DNA of 64,000 nucleotides from Saprospiraceae bacterium (GCA_041392805.1 JAWKLJ010000001.1:5454501-5518500), one strand, 5' to 3'. Numbered from the stretch's first letter, positions 25,611-35,245 are shown. The notes: generated by a model not told the origin, from the letters alone. Made by a program: numbers and translations.

Positions 25611-26637
25611 ACAGGCTTTGTACCAATGTTTCAATATCATCTTGTTCATGTAGGGCATTGATGACGACCCTGGTAATACAATCATCCATCGGACCTGGAT
25701 AAGGAAAGCTGGAAATCAGGATTTGTTGTTTTAATAAGCGAATAGCCAATTCGTTGTGCGTGGTGAAAAAAACAGGGTAATCGGGTATGCTTTCAAACAG
25801 GCCAGATGCCTTAGTGTTTTCCGCAAATAGGCGAATCAGCTTCCGCAATTTTTTCAATAACGTTTTTTGTAAATCCCTGCTTTGTAAAAAAGCATAAAGA
25901 TAGGCAGGAGGCATGGGAGATGCGCCGCCAAAAAATGGACTTTCCCAGCAAGCCTGAATAAGGCTTTTTTCGCCTAATACCACCCCCCCCGGTAAACTCA
26001 GGGCCTTACCCAAGGACGCCACCACTGCTACTTCCACCCAGGGCGGCGTTTTCAAAGCAGCATAGGCTCCCGCCCCTTGTTCACCGAGAACGCCAAGTCC
26101 ATGTGAGTCATCAATAGCGAGATATACCCTTGGGCCCTCTGGGATTTGTTGTAGCCAATTAAAGTCGTAGCGCTGCACCCTTAGTGGGTCAACGGCATTA
26201 GCAAAAAGGACATAGGGCTGTTTTCTATGGCTTAATTCGAGGCTTATCTGAGTCACCCAATCGGCGTAGCTAATGTGTGGTAAGTTGGCAAAACCCCAAA
26301 GGGCTGGATGCGTCCCCGGCGCATAGCGAACCAGCCCTTTTGTCGCCAGCAAGCGCTGTAGTAGCTGACCCGCCAGGGTTCCTGACGAAAACAACAAGGC
26401 GCTGGGCGCACCCGTCCAATCCGCCAAGGCATTTTCTCCTTCCTCAAAAATTTCAAATTGTAAATTGGATCGCCGCGATCCCCCAAAATTGGCACCGTAG
26501 CGGTCGATACCCTCCTTTAACTGAGCCTTGAAAAGGGGGTGCTGACTCAGTCCGAGGTAAGCTGTTCCACTAAAGTAAAGGTAGTCCAAGTCCTGGAGAC
26601 GGACGGTGCGACCCGGTCCGTAATGGGTTGTTTGCAT
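25585..26637 (-). CDS. BioF-like PLP-dependent alpha-oxoamine synthase family enzyme
   Basis: 350 residues, fold-type I PLP enzyme related to 8-amino-7-oxononanoate synthase and 2-amino-3-ketobutyrate CoA ligase. Motifs are YLYFSGTAYLGLSQHP, GANFGGSRRSN, the aspartate of AIDDSHGLGVLG, and ASLGKALSLPGG with the Schiff-base Lys. It is about 40 residues shorter than typical BioF and no other biotin gene is adjacent, so a biotin role is unproven. The C-terminal codons (GDPFKTG) fall inside the right end of the type D repeat, which suggests the repeat replaced the original C-terminus. A type A palindrome begins 16 bp upstream of its start. Confidence 0.82.
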   Translation of the reverse strand: MQTTHYGPGRTVRLQDLDYLYFSGTAYLGLSQHPLFKAQLKEGIDRYGANFGGSRRSNLQFEIFEEGENALADWTGAPSALLFSSGTLAGQLLQRLLATKGLVRYAPGTHPALWGFANLPHISYADWVTQISLELSHRKQPYVLFANAVDPLRVQRYDFNWLQQIPEGPRVYLAIDDSHGLGVLGEQGAGAYAALKTPPWVEVAVVASLGKALSLPGGVVLGEKSLIQACWESPFFGGASPMPPAYLYAFLQSRDLQKTLLKKLRKLIRLFAENTKASGLFESIPDYPVFFTTHNELAIRLLKQQILISSFPYPGPMDDCITRVVINALHEQDDIETLVQSLLGDPFKTG

Positions 26638-26652
26638 GCCTTAAAAGTATGG

Positions 26653-26756
26653 TTCTTTGACAAATCTCGTGATCTAAAGGCAATCATAAAAGAAAGCAAC
26701 ACTTCCTTTGGTCGTTTTGCCTTCTTTTATGATTGCCCACGAGATCTGTCAAAGAA
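26653..26756. repeat. Palindromic repeat, type A, copy 2
   Basis: 104 bp, nearly the same as 1361-1468. Ends are ttctttgacaaatctcgtga / cacgagatctgtcaaagaa, inner arms gcaatcataaaa / ttttatgattgc, loop acttcctttggtcgttttgcc. It begins 16 bp upstream of the minus-strand start at 26637. Confidence 0.87.
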
Positions 26757-26821
26757 GGAAAACTATAAAAAAAACGCAAATTGCATGTCGATGTAATGCC
26801 GCTTTATCCTAGCAGAAAGCC

Positions 26822-28156
26822 TTACGAAGTAATCCCTTCTAAGGTCTGCCTATATGGCTTTAAACATTTCCAAAAACACCAAGCCGATATGCCTCCTACC
26901 ACCAAGCCCACACTCAAAATGGAATAGCGAAGCATGTTTTCCTCCTGAAAGACAAAATCTGTCAGTAAAGCAATAAGTGTAGGGCCAAATCCTAGACCAA
27001 TCAAGTTTAGAAAGAAAAGATATACAGCAGATGCTTGTCCTCGCATTTCATTAGGCGTAATTTCTTGGATAGCCGCTGCTGCCAGGCCGATCGGCGCCTT
27101 AGTGATAAATAAGAAAAATGCCAAAGATACGAGCATCAAACGTTCATTTGGAATAGCTGGATAGATAATTCCCATTGGGATAGAGATGATGATACACCAT
27201 AGGATTACACGGATTTTGGCATCCTGGTAACCTTTCTCTAGCAAGCGATCTGCCACCCATCCACCAAAGAACACGCCAGTGGTAGAGAAAATGAGCAAGA
27301 ACAGTCCCATCACTACCCCCGCTTCACGGATACTATATCCAAAACTACGGATGAGAAAGGTAGGCTCCCAGGCCCCACTCCCATAGGTCAGGATAGACCA
27401 ACAGCCAATGCCCAGGTTTAAATACAAATAGGTCTTGGAATGCTGTCTAAAGTGAGCGAATAATACCCTGAGCGGGATCGCCTTTTGTGGTACTGCCTTT
27501 ACCTGACCTTCCAGACTTCGGCGCAGGGGCTCTTTGATGGTAAACATTAATAAGGCAATCAATAATCCCGGCATTCCTAAAAGTATAAAGACCAGCTGCC
27601 AGGGTTTGACGGTACCAACCACTGGCACCTTGAGAAAGGCAACATCTTGGGTGTATCCAATGATCCATCCGCCCAACAAATAGGCCATACTTGCACCAAT
27701 AAAAATGCCCATTGAATAAACACCTATCGCCGTTGCCCGCCGCTCTTTGGGGAAATAATCTGAGATAATGGAATAGGCAGCAGGGCTCAGCGCCGCTTCC
27801 CCTACACCAACCCCCACCCGCGCTAAGAAAAATTGCCAATAGTTTCTGGCTAAGCCACCTAGCCCCGTCATCACACTCCAAATGGCAATGCCTATGGCAA
27901 TAATATTTCGCCGATTGCGACTATCGACCAGCCGTCCAAAAGGCAAACCCATAAAAGTATAAAACAGCGCAAAACTCATCCCGATCAAGAGACTCATTTG
28001 GGTGTCCGATATAGCAAAATCTGCTTTGATAGGCTCAACAAGCAAAGCCAATATTTGTCGGTCTATAAAAGAAGAAATATATGCTAGGGTAAGCACAAAA
28101 ACGACGTACCATGCGTAGCGCTGAGAAGGATAACTTGTATTAAAAGAAGATTCCAT
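26822..28156 (-). CDS. MFS transporter (spinster-like family)
   Basis: A 444-residue major facilitator with about 12 membrane helices. The first loop signature GLPFGRLVDSRNRRNIIAIG (GxxxDRxxRR type) and the repeat-half equivalent FFGGWVADRLLEKG are clear. LARVGVGVGEAALSPAAYSII is typical of the spinster/exuT-like branch. It probably moves an organic anion or sugar across the inner membrane. I start at 28156 (MESSFNTSYPSQRYAW); a start at 28270 would add 38 polar residues unlike the family. It follows an exported Gfo/Idh/MocA oxidoreductase by 120 bp on the same strand, so the two may share a substrate pathway. Confidence 0.88.
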   Translation of the reverse strand: MESSFNTSYPSQRYAWYVVFVLTLAYISSFIDRQILALLVEPIKADFAISDTQMSLLIGMSFALFYTFMGLPFGRLVDSRNRRNIIAIGIAIWSVMTGLGGLARNYWQFFLARVGVGVGEAALSPAAYSIISDYFPKERRATAIGVYSMGIFIGASMAYLLGGWIIGYTQDVAFLKVPVVGTVKPWQLVFILLGMPGLLIALLMFTIKEPLRRSLEGQVKAVPQKAIPLRVLFAHFRQHSKTYLYLNLGIGCWSILTYGSGAWEPTFLIRSFGYSIREAGVVMGLFLLIFSTTGVFFGGWVADRLLEKGYQDAKIRVILWCIIISIPMGIIYPAIPNERLMLVSLAFFLFITKAPIGLAAAAIQEITPNEMRGQASAVYLFFLNLIGLGFGPTLIALLTDFVFQEENMLRYSILSVGLVVGGISAWCFWKCLKPYRQTLEGITS

Positions 28157-28276
28157 TGATCTGGTTACTGGATGGTTGGAAAGGCAAGATAGGTAATGTT
28201 GGGGAGTATACTCATAGTAATTAAATGAGGGCTCCCCAATTCCGTTTTCCACCTTAAATCTGGCCACCAAGTAACG

Positions 28277-29665
28277 CTACATAACTTTCATCTTTTCAGG
28301 ATCCCAATTGATGACCTTTTGTTCAAAATAACTCATATTGGAAGCCAGGGATGGACCCGCAGCGCGCAGGCCAAAGGAGGCGTCTTCTACTACTTTAGGG
28401 CCGCCGCGCAGGGCGCTCAGAAAGTGGAGCCAGTGGGCTTTACTATCGCTATAGCCTTCAGGGGCGGTATAGGTCATTTCGCTTGGCCCTTTCATCAAAG
28501 GCTGATCGGGATAGGTAGCCTTGTACCATTTTTCGTATTCTTTTTGTTGTGCTTCTGTGAAGGTGCCAAAGGTATCCCAGCCACCGTATCCAGGTGCATT
28601 GGGTAGCTTTCTTTGGCGAACGGTGACGCTACTGCCGCCAACCTCCATGATCCCCTCTGAACCGACAAAGCGGAACTTGGAGCCACCACCACTGCCATCT
28701 ACAAAATTGGAGCGAAGTTGCAGGTTAAATGCAGGATGGCTGGTCGTTTTAGGGTAATCGTAAATGCCTAAAATGATATCGGGTACATCTCGACCGTCTT
28801 TCCAGTAACGAATACCACCACTAGTATAGATCCGATTGGGGCCATGCGAATTTAAAATGGTGTGCAAGCCAGAAAAGAGGTGTACGTATAAATCTCCCGC
28901 TACCCCAGTCCCATAATCCTGGTAATTTCGCCAGCGGAAAAAACGTGTTTTATCGAAGGCGCGCTTGGGTGCATCGCCTATGAAACGTTCCCAATCCACC
29001 GTTTTTTCGGAGGCATCCGTGGGAATGGAATATTGCCAGGCACCTAAGGCCGAATGGCGATCATACCATACTTCTGCTAAGACCAACTCGCCTATGACGC
29101 CACTTTCAAATAGTTCCTTGGCTTTGTGATAAACAATTGAGCTCACGCGTTGGCTGCCAACTTGAAAAATTTTGCCAGTTTTATTTTGCGCTGCAATAAC
29201 GGCATGCCCCTCGTCTATATGATGCACCATCGGCTTCTCGCAGTAGACGGCTTTGCCAGCCTCCATGGCAGCAATGGATATCTTGTCGTGCCAATGATCA
29301 GACGTCGCAATGATCACGGCATCAACATCCTGGCGGCTGAGGATTTCCTTGTAATCGCGAGTGGTAAATAGGTGATTGCCAAAGACTTCTTTGCTGCGGG
29401 CGAGATGACCATCGTAGAGGTCGCAAACCGCCACCAATTCTACGCCAGGAATGCTTAAAGCTGTTCGGCAATTGTTAAATCCCATGATCCCCATGCCAAT
29501 ACAGGCTAATCTAATCGTATCATTAGCGCTGTAGGATGGCAATAGGGGAGAGGTGTCTAAAATTTCTTCTTCGCCTCGGGCAGATAATCCATGAGGCAAT
29601 AAACTGGCACCAACAAGGCCGCCAGCCATCTTTTGTAAGAATGATCGTCTATTCTTATTTGACAT
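28277..29665 (-). CDS. Exported Gfo/Idh/MocA-family oxidoreductase
   Basis: 462 residues. A Tat-type leader (NRRSFLQKMAGGLVGASLL) is followed by a Rossmann NAD(P)-binding domain (IRLACIGMGIMGFNN), the AVYCEKPM motif with the catalytic Lys, and the beta-sheet substrate domain (GVAGDLYVHLFSGLHTIL). It probably oxidises or rearranges a sugar derivative. Many exported Bacteroidota members carry a tightly bound cofactor, since soluble NAD(P) is absent outside the cytosol. That feature is family knowledge and not read here. The exact substrate is unknown. Confidence 0.87.
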   Translation of the reverse strand: MSNKNRRSFLQKMAGGLVGASLLPHGLSARGEEEILDTSPLLPSYSANDTIRLACIGMGIMGFNNCRTALSIPGVELVAVCDLYDGHLARSKEVFGNHLFTTRDYKEILSRQDVDAVIIATSDHWHDKISIAAMEAGKAVYCEKPMVHHIDEGHAVIAAQNKTGKIFQVGSQRVSSIVYHKAKELFESGVIGELVLAEVWYDRHSALGAWQYSIPTDASEKTVDWERFIGDAPKRAFDKTRFFRWRNYQDYGTGVAGDLYVHLFSGLHTILNSHGPNRIYTSGGIRYWKDGRDVPDIILGIYDYPKTTSHPAFNLQLRSNFVDGSGGGSKFRFVGSEGIMEVGGSSVTVRQRKLPNAPGYGGWDTFGTFTEAQQKEYEKWYKATYPDQPLMKGPSEMTYTAPEGYSDSKAHWLHFLSALRGGPKVVEDASFGLRAAGPSLASNMSYFEQKVINWDPEKMKVM

Positions 29666-29733
29666 ATTTCGGCATGTTTTGATGCCTAAAGATAGGAAAA
29701 ATAAAAAAGGTTTCGATCCTTAGCTCGAATTGA

Positions 29734-30378
29734 CTAACCAAACCTCTCCACACTAGGCGACAAGGGAATCCCCGCTGCCAACTGCGGATCAGCCTCAGGC
29801 GACCCATACACCGTTTGCATAGGGATGACACCCGCCCAGATGGGCAATTCATAATCCTCCTTATCGTCTGAAGGGGGGCCGGTGCGGATTTTAGCGGAGC
29901 CCTGCTCGATGTCTACGACCAACACGGAGGTTGCCTTGAGCTCTATAGCATTAGGAATCCTGGCTTCTGCCCAGCGGCCTTTGTGGATATGTTCGGTGAC
30001 GATTTCCAAAGCTTTCATTTTCTCCTCCTCCGAGGCCAGTCTGGCCGTTCCAAAGACGACGGCAGATCGATAATTGACAGAATGGTGGAATACGGAACGG
30101 GCGAGAACAATGCCATCGATAAAGGTCACAGTAATACAGACTGGAGCGCCACCTTGGAGATGCTGAATCATCCGACTGGTCGTTGCGCCATGCAAATAAA
30201 TTTGGTCACCGTTTCGGCCATAGGCCGTTGGGATCACAAAGGGTTGCCCATCTATCGAAAAACCGACGTGAGCGATAAACCCGGCGTCTAATATTTCATA
30301 TACCGTGGCCTTGTCGTAATGCCCTCGTTTAGGTACCCTTTTTACCGTATTTCGTTCTGTTTTCGGAAAATTTTCCAT
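29734..30378 (-). CDS. Pyridoxamine 5'-phosphate oxidase-family (NimA-like) flavin protein
   Basis: 214 residues, split-barrel flavin-binding fold. VYEILDAGFIAHVGFSIDGQPFVIPTAYGR and IYLHGATTSRM are typical of the family that includes PNPOx-like and 5-nitroimidazole-reductase (Nim) proteins. It could use FMN, FAD or F420-like cofactors; the sequence alone does not say. It lies 11 bp after a DinB-family gene on the same strand and close to a divergent MocR-type regulator, a combination often seen for this family. I infer control by that regulator. Confidence 0.82.
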   Translation of the reverse strand: MENFPKTERNTVKRVPKRGHYDKATVYEILDAGFIAHVGFSIDGQPFVIPTAYGRNGDQIYLHGATTSRMIQHLQGGAPVCITVTFIDGIVLARSVFHHSVNYRSAVVFGTARLASEEEKMKALEIVTEHIHKGRWAEARIPNAIELKATSVLVVDIEQGSAKIRTGPPSDDKEDYELPIWAGVIPMQTVYGSPEADPQLAAGIPLSPSVERFG

Positions 30379-30389
30379 TGGATATAAGT

Positions 30390-30902
30390 TTACAAATACC
30401 GCTCTTTAATGATCTTTACATGGTGCACTTCATGGCCCGCAATGATATAAGCCAAGGCCAGGGGGCTGATCGGTGAGTCACTCGCCCTGCCCAACTGCTC
30501 CCAGGCGTCAGCAGGTAAATTAGCGAAAAGCTGCAAACTGGCTTCCCTTACTGCTGCGTACTCCGCCAGAAGGGAAGCTGGACTTCTCTCGTTGGCATTA
30601 GAATATAAGACAAAAGGATCTTGGTCAAATCCAGGCAATGGCGTAGTATCATGCCTGCCTACCCTTAGTGCCCGGTAGGCAAATACCCTTTCGGCATCGA
30701 TGATATGCAGTAAAACTTCCTTGATGGTCCACTTGTCATTTGCATAACGGTAATCCCAGTGCTTTGCAGCTAAACCTTGAAAAAAAGCCGGGATAGTTTT
30801 GCTTTGTTGAGAAAGGATAGATAGAATATCACCGTCCCCTACTTTGCCTATATAGGTCTCATAATAGGGGTTGTATTCATTGCTTTCAGGTCTTTTTTTC
30901 AT
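30390..30902 (-). CDS. DinB-family putative metal-dependent protein
   Basis: 170 residues, predicted four-helix bundle of the DinB/YfiT-like superfamily. The metal-binding His pattern is partly visible: LLHIIDAERV in the first half and IIAGHEVHHVKIIKE near the C-terminus. Members include thiol transferases and proteins of unknown activity. It is the first gene of a two-gene unit with the flavin protein downstream and is divergent from the MocR regulator at 30995. The activity cannot be assigned. Confidence 0.82.
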   Translation of the reverse strand: MKKRPESNEYNPYYETYIGKVGDGDILSILSQQSKTIPAFFQGLAAKHWDYRYANDKWTIKEVLLHIIDAERVFAYRALRVGRHDTTPLPGFDQDPFVLYSNANERSPASLLAEYAAVREASLQLFANLPADAWEQLGRASDSPISPLALAYIIAGHEVHHVKIIKERYL

Positions 30903-30994
30903 GAAGCGAAAAGATTTTGTTGTTTTTTTGTCTACAATATTATAGTTTAACCGGAGGATTTAAGTAATCCATTTTTTAACAAAATGATGGTCCG

Positions 30995-32455
30995 GTGTTG
31001 CCTTGGAAAACAATTATCCATATTGATCGTGCAAGTAGCAAAGCGGTGTATTTGCAAATTGTAAATGCAATTGTTCGAGAAATTAGCCAGGGGCGATTGC
31101 AATCAGGGCAGCGATTGCCTGGTACCCGAAAACTGGCAGAATTGCTCTCCATTAATCGCAAAACGGCCATTATAGCTTATGAAGAATTAATGGCGCAGGG
31201 CTGGATAGAAATTGCTTCTTCCAGCGGAACTTTTGTAGCAGACCATCTTTCCATCAAGCGCGTCGAAAAATTACCTACACCATTTGTTAGGAGCAAAATA
31301 CCACCGCCAACAGCTGTTTTACCAGGCTATTTACCGGAAGTAGAATTATATAAAACGCCACCGCCGCATCACCTCCAGTTAAATGATGGCATTCCGGATG
31401 TACGTTTGGTCCCGATGAACAATTTACTAAAATATTACCGGGCGGCCATTAACAGTTTTGTGGGACGCAAATTATTAGGCTATGGAGATGTACAAGGACA
31501 GATAAAATTGCGAGAAGTATTAGCTCAATACCTCCACCAAACCAGGGGATTGAATTGTAATGCAGATCAAATTATGATTACCAGAGGGAGTAATATGGCC
31601 ATTTTTCTTAGCTTCTATACCCTTTTGCAAGCAGGTGATAAAGTGGTGGTAACTAGCCCTAACTATCGGTCGGCTAATTGGGCGGTATTGGCTACCGGCG
31701 GGCAATTGGTGACGGTGGGCGTAGATGAGTCTGGCATAAAAGTCGAGGAAGTTGGTGCTATTTGCAAGAAAGAAAAAATACGAGCTGTTTATGTAACCCC
31801 TCACCATCATTATCCCACTACGGTTACCTTGAGTGCCGAACGTCGGATGCAATTATTGGCCTTGGCGGAGCAATATGATTTTGTGATTTTAGAAGATGAC
31901 TACGACTATTCTTTTCGTTATGATAGTGCCCCGATTCTGCCTTTGGCTAGTGTAGACAATAGCGGCCATGTTTTCTATATAGGTTCGCTTAGTAAGCTAT
32001 TGGCACCAGCCATTCGCGTGGGGTATTTGGTTGCCCCAGCGCAGGTGATAGCGCAAATGACCAAAATTCGCCGATTGATTGATCGGCAAGGCGATCTCCC
32101 CATGGAATATGCGCTGGCTCAGTTCATACAAGACGGGGAATTACAGCGGCACCTGAAAAAAGTTGTTAAAATTTACCACAAGCGCAGGGATTTATTTTGT
32201 CAGTTGTTGGAAGCGCACCTTGCTGATTTTCTTCAATTTAAACAGCCAGAAGGCGGGATGTCTATCTGGGGGCAATTTTTGCATCCTACCGATTACCATA
32301 CCCTAATCGAAGCTTGTCTTCGTCACGGCCTTTACCTCAATGTGGCGCATGAATTTCTGGAAACACACCGTGGCCTCCGCTTGGGCTTCGCTTCTTTAAA
32401 TGAAAAGGAAATGGAAGAAGTCATTGAGATTTTGGCCAAGTGCCTTGTAAAATAA
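30995..32455 (+). CDS. MocR/PdxR-type GntR regulator with aminotransferase domain
   Basis: 486 residues. An N-terminal GntR winged helix (about 15-80; YLQIVNAIVREISQGRL, LPGTRKLAELLSINRKTA) is joined to a class I aminotransferase domain. The effector domain keeps the Asp-Asp-Tyr of EDDYDYSFRYD and the PLP Lys in YIGSLSKLLAPAIRVGY, so it can probably bind PLP. GTG 30995 is the start; no in-frame ATG fits. MocR regulators sense vitamin B6 or amino compounds and control divergent or nearby genes, here plausibly the DinB-flavin pair with 92 bp between starts. Confidence 0.9.
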   Translation: MLPWKTIIHIDRASSKAVYLQIVNAIVREISQGRLQSGQRLPGTRKLAELLSINRKTAIIAYEELMAQGWIEIASSSGTFVADHLSIKRVEKLPTPFVRSKIPPPTAVLPGYLPEVELYKTPPPHHLQLNDGIPDVRLVPMNNLLKYYRAAINSFVGRKLLGYGDVQGQIKLREVLAQYLHQTRGLNCNADQIMITRGSNMAIFLSFYTLLQAGDKVVVTSPNYRSANWAVLATGGQLVTVGVDESGIKVEEVGAICKKEKIRAVYVTPHHHYPTTVTLSAERRMQLLALAEQYDFVILEDDYDYSFRYDSAPILPLASVDNSGHVFYIGSLSKLLAPAIRVGYLVAPAQVIAQMTKIRRLIDRQGDLPMEYALAQFIQDGELQRHLKKVVKIYHKRRDLFCQLLEAHLADFLQFKQPEGGMSIWGQFLHPTDYHTLIEACLRHGLYLNVAHEFLETHRGLRLGFASLNEKEMEEVIEILAKCLVK

Positions 32456-32517
32456 AAAGAGGAACCAGCTTGATGCCGACTCCTCTTGTCCAAAGCCTAT
32501 TTGTAGCTTAGGTTCGT

Positions 32518-32898
32518 TTATTCCTTATCAAATCTTATTTCTTGTATCACCGTTTTTTCTCCACTCATTTTCATGTAAATGTAGACTCGGTAGGTCATGT
32601 CAGAGGTAACCAGGTTCCCAATACAGTATTGGGAATCATTTGTAGGGGCTGAACCATGATGGAGTTGACTGAAAGACTTTGGTTGATGCTTTGCAAAAAA
32701 ATCTTTTAGCATTTGTATTGCTTGCGCTTTACTGTAAATGTCTTCTTGATCAAGCACCGATAACTCAATGGAGTTGTCAAAAAAGGCCCCCAAAGCATCC
32801 GCATCTCCTGTGTTCATGGCACGGGTAATACCTGCCAAACTGAAATCGTTGGTGGCATTAAGGGATGAAAAAATCATTAAAAATAATAGCGTTTTCAT
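32518..32898 (-). CDS. Exported DUF4783/NTF2-like protein
   Basis: 126 residues with a short signal peptide (MKTLLFLMIFSSLNA). The mature part ITRAMNTGDADALGAFFDNSIELSVLDQE resembles DUF4783 proteins of Bacteroidota. These adopt an NTF2/SnoaL-like cone fold and have no established function. It stands alone, convergent with the MocR gene. The 368-bp gap to its right (32899-33266) holds the promoter candidate for gpmI and otherwise nothing I can identify. Confidence 0.7.
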   Translation of the reverse strand: MKTLLFLMIFSSLNATNDFSLAGITRAMNTGDADALGAFFDNSIELSVLDQEDIYSKAQAIQMLKDFFAKHQPKSFSQLHHGSAPTNDSQYCIGNLVTSDMTYRVYIYMKMSGEKTVIQEIRFDKE

Positions 32899-33193
32899 GG
32901 TATTGCTATTTGATTATCAGTATGTGATTCAATAATACATTGAATTTAATACTAATGTATTCAAAAAGATTGACATTTATCTTTAAATTCTCAATCTATC
33001 ATTGTGACGGTTATCTGTCATAGAAGTAACGCCTGGTCATCGGGAAAGGCTGAATGTTTGTACTGATATAACGGATTAAAATGTTATTTCGTACTTCTCT
33101 AGGCATATATTTTCTTGTTGATTTGCTTTAAAAATTTGATATTCAATGATTTAATGATCGAGGGTTGGCTGTTGAATTGGACTTAAAACTCAA

Positions 33194-33224
33194 TTTGTTA
33201 AAGGTTTCTAAAGATTTACCTTTA
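33194..33224 (+). promoter_or_regulatory. Candidate promoter for gpmI
   Basis: TTTG at 33194-33197 and TACCTTTA at 33217-33224, spaced by 19 bases. This fits the Bacteroidota consensus TTTG-N19-TAnnTTTG except for the last base, and gives a leader of about 35 nt. Confidence 0.4.
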
Positions 33225-33266
33225 GCTTCGTGGCATTTTTACACTTAGTTGCTATTTTTGTCTCCT

Positions 33267-34805
33267 ATGAAGAATAATCACGTCCTTTTAGTCATTTTAG
33301 ACGGCTGGGGTCATGGCCCAAATGCCGCAGTTAGCGCCATTGCTCAGGCCAATACCCCATTTGTGGATAGTTTATATGAAAAATATCCACACTCCGAACT
33401 TATTACCTATGGTGAAGAAGTGGGCTTGCCTGACGGCCAAATGGGCAATTCAGAGGTAGGCCATCTCAATATCGGAGCGGGCAGGGTAGTGTACCAGGAA
33501 TTAGCCCGGATCAATAAGGCTGTTAGGGATGGCAGTCTGGCCGAGAATAAAGTATTGGTAGCTGGAATGGAATATGCCTTGCGAGAAGACAAGGCCCTAC
33601 ACCTTTTCGGATTGGTCTCAGACGGCGGTGTACATTCTCATATCAACCACTTGAAAGCCTTGTGCGATATTGCGGAGCAAAAAGGGCTCAAGAAGGTCTA
33701 TATCCATGCCTTTATGGATGGCAGGGATACCGATCCTAGAGGCGGGTTGCAGTACCTGAAAACACTTTTGGCGCATACGCAAAACTTGTCAGCTCAACTG
33801 GCAACGGTTATTGGTAGATATTACGCTATGGACCGGGATAAGCGCTGGGAAAGGGTGAAATTGACCTATGATCTGCTCGTGAAAGGGGATGGTGAACCAA
33901 CGGAGGATGTCCTGGAACTCATTCAGCAGCGCTATGAAGCTGGCGAAACAGATGAGTTTTTAAAGCCTATCCAGTGCATGGGGAAAGATGGAGCGCCCTT
34001 GCCTGCTATTCAGGATGGGGATGCCGTGCTTTGTTTTAACTTCAGAACTGATCGCCCACGTGAAATTAGCGAAGTCCTCACGCAAAGGGACCTGCCGGAA
34101 TTTGGCATGAAAAAACTGCGCTTGTATTATATGACGATGACGCGATATGATGATACATACGAGCATGTTCATGTTTTATTCACAAAAGATGACCTGAAAA
34201 ATACCTTGGGCGAGGTATTGTCTGCCGCAGGAAAAACGCAGGTGCGCATCGCCGAGACGGAAAAGTATCCACATGTCACCTTCTTTTTTTCAGGTGGTAG
34301 AGAAGCTGCTTTTCCTGGCGAACGGCGGATCATGATCCCTTCTCCCAAGGTAGCTACCTATGACTTAAAGCCAGAGATGAGTGCTAATGAGCTAACCGAA
34401 GCCATTGTAGCAGATATTAATACCAATCAGCCTGATTTCATTTGCCTAAATTATGCCAATACAGATATGGTTGGGCATACAGGTGTTTTTTCAGCAGCCG
34501 TCAAAGCGGCAGAAACGGTTGACAAATGTGTGGAACAACTCATTACGACTGCTTTAGCACATGACTATACGGCTATCATTATTGCCGACCATGGGAATTC
34601 TGATTATATGATTAATGAGGATGGTTCACCGAATACGGCTCATACCAAGAACCCTGTGCCTTGTATTTTTGTTAGAAAGGATACAAGGGGAATACAGCTG
34701 AAAAATGGTAAGCTGGGCGATTTGGCACCCACTATTCTTCATTTATTTGATTTGCCGGTACCTGCCGAAATGGATGGTGAATTGCTTGTGCAAGGTGATA
34801 ACTAA
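33267..34805 (+). CDS. gpmI: 2,3-bisphosphoglycerate-independent phosphoglycerate mutase
   Basis: A 512-residue glycolytic enzyme interconverting 3- and 2-phosphoglycerate in the cytosol, dependent on Mn2+. The alkaline phosphatase-like core is visible: LDGWG (metal Asp12), MGNSEVGHLNIGAGR with the phosphorylated Ser62, FMDGRDTDP, IGRYYAMDRDKRWER, and the C-terminal metal sites NYANTDMVGHTG and IIADHGNSD. I start at 33267 (MKNNHVLLVILDGWG), which fits the family; a start at 33249 adds six residues. Standard length for the family. Confidence 0.96.
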   Translation: MKNNHVLLVILDGWGHGPNAAVSAIAQANTPFVDSLYEKYPHSELITYGEEVGLPDGQMGNSEVGHLNIGAGRVVYQELARINKAVRDGSLAENKVLVAGMEYALREDKALHLFGLVSDGGVHSHINHLKALCDIAEQKGLKKVYIHAFMDGRDTDPRGGLQYLKTLLAHTQNLSAQLATVIGRYYAMDRDKRWERVKLTYDLLVKGDGEPTEDVLELIQQRYEAGETDEFLKPIQCMGKDGAPLPAIQDGDAVLCFNFRTDRPREISEVLTQRDLPEFGMKKLRLYYMTMTRYDDTYEHVHVLFTKDDLKNTLGEVLSAAGKTQVRIAETEKYPHVTFFFSGGREAAFPGERRIMIPSPKVATYDLKPEMSANELTEAIVADINTNQPDFICLNYANTDMVGHTGVFSAAVKAAETVDKCVEQLITTALAHDYTAIIIADHGNSDYMINEDGSPNTAHTKNPVPCIFVRKDTRGIQLKNGKLGDLAPTILHLFDLPVPAEMDGELLVQGDN

Positions 34806-35104
34806 GTAGTTTGACGGAAATAAATGCTATCACTTTTTTCAAAGGTTCGCGAATATTTCCACACAACTTCCTTTGTGTCAGTTGCTTTGAAAATTTTTGC
34901 AAATCAAAAGTTGTATCATTTATTTTTCTTCTGTCTCTAAGTAAGTACGGAGTACATTGTGTAAAAAATAAACTAATAAACCGCAGCCGCGGATGTCAGC
35001 AATTTTCGGAAGTGGCCGATGTCAGTGCCTGTCTGCCAATAGGGAGATTTTTCACCGGCATCTTTCTGCTAAGGATTCTGATGTCTCGCTCGGTTACAAA
35101 AAAA
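34806..35104. other. Non-coding stretch between gpmI and palindrome B1
   Basis: A small open frame from 34811 has no family resemblance and runs into the repeat. Near 35010-35062 there is gatgtcagtgcc followed by gatttttcaccggcatc, which weakly echoes the ggtgtttttcacc palindromes at 10322 and 13087. No gene is supported. Confidence 0.6.
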
Positions 35105-35232
35105 CTTCTTTGGCAATTTTTGCGGTCAAGGGAAAGTGAAAGGCTAAAGCGACCATCCGCGTGCGGAGGAGCAAGGAAGCGGTGTCTTTTTGCTTTCCCT
35201 TGACTCAAAAGCGCAGCAATTGTCAGCGAACC
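35105..35232. repeat. Palindromic repeat, type B, copy 1
   Basis: 128 bp. Left end cttctttggcaatttttgcg and right end cgcagcaattgtcagcgaacc are imperfect complements. The inner arms tcaagggaaagtg / tttcccttgact enclose gaagcggtgtcttttt. A copy lies at 36567-36677. It ends 13 bp before the start at 35246. Confidence 0.85.
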
Positions 35233-35245
35233 ACAAAAACAAGGC

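Noticed and set aside
34811..35203. 130-residue open frame after gpmI
   Set aside because: It runs into the type B palindrome and shows no domain, signal peptide or family pattern.
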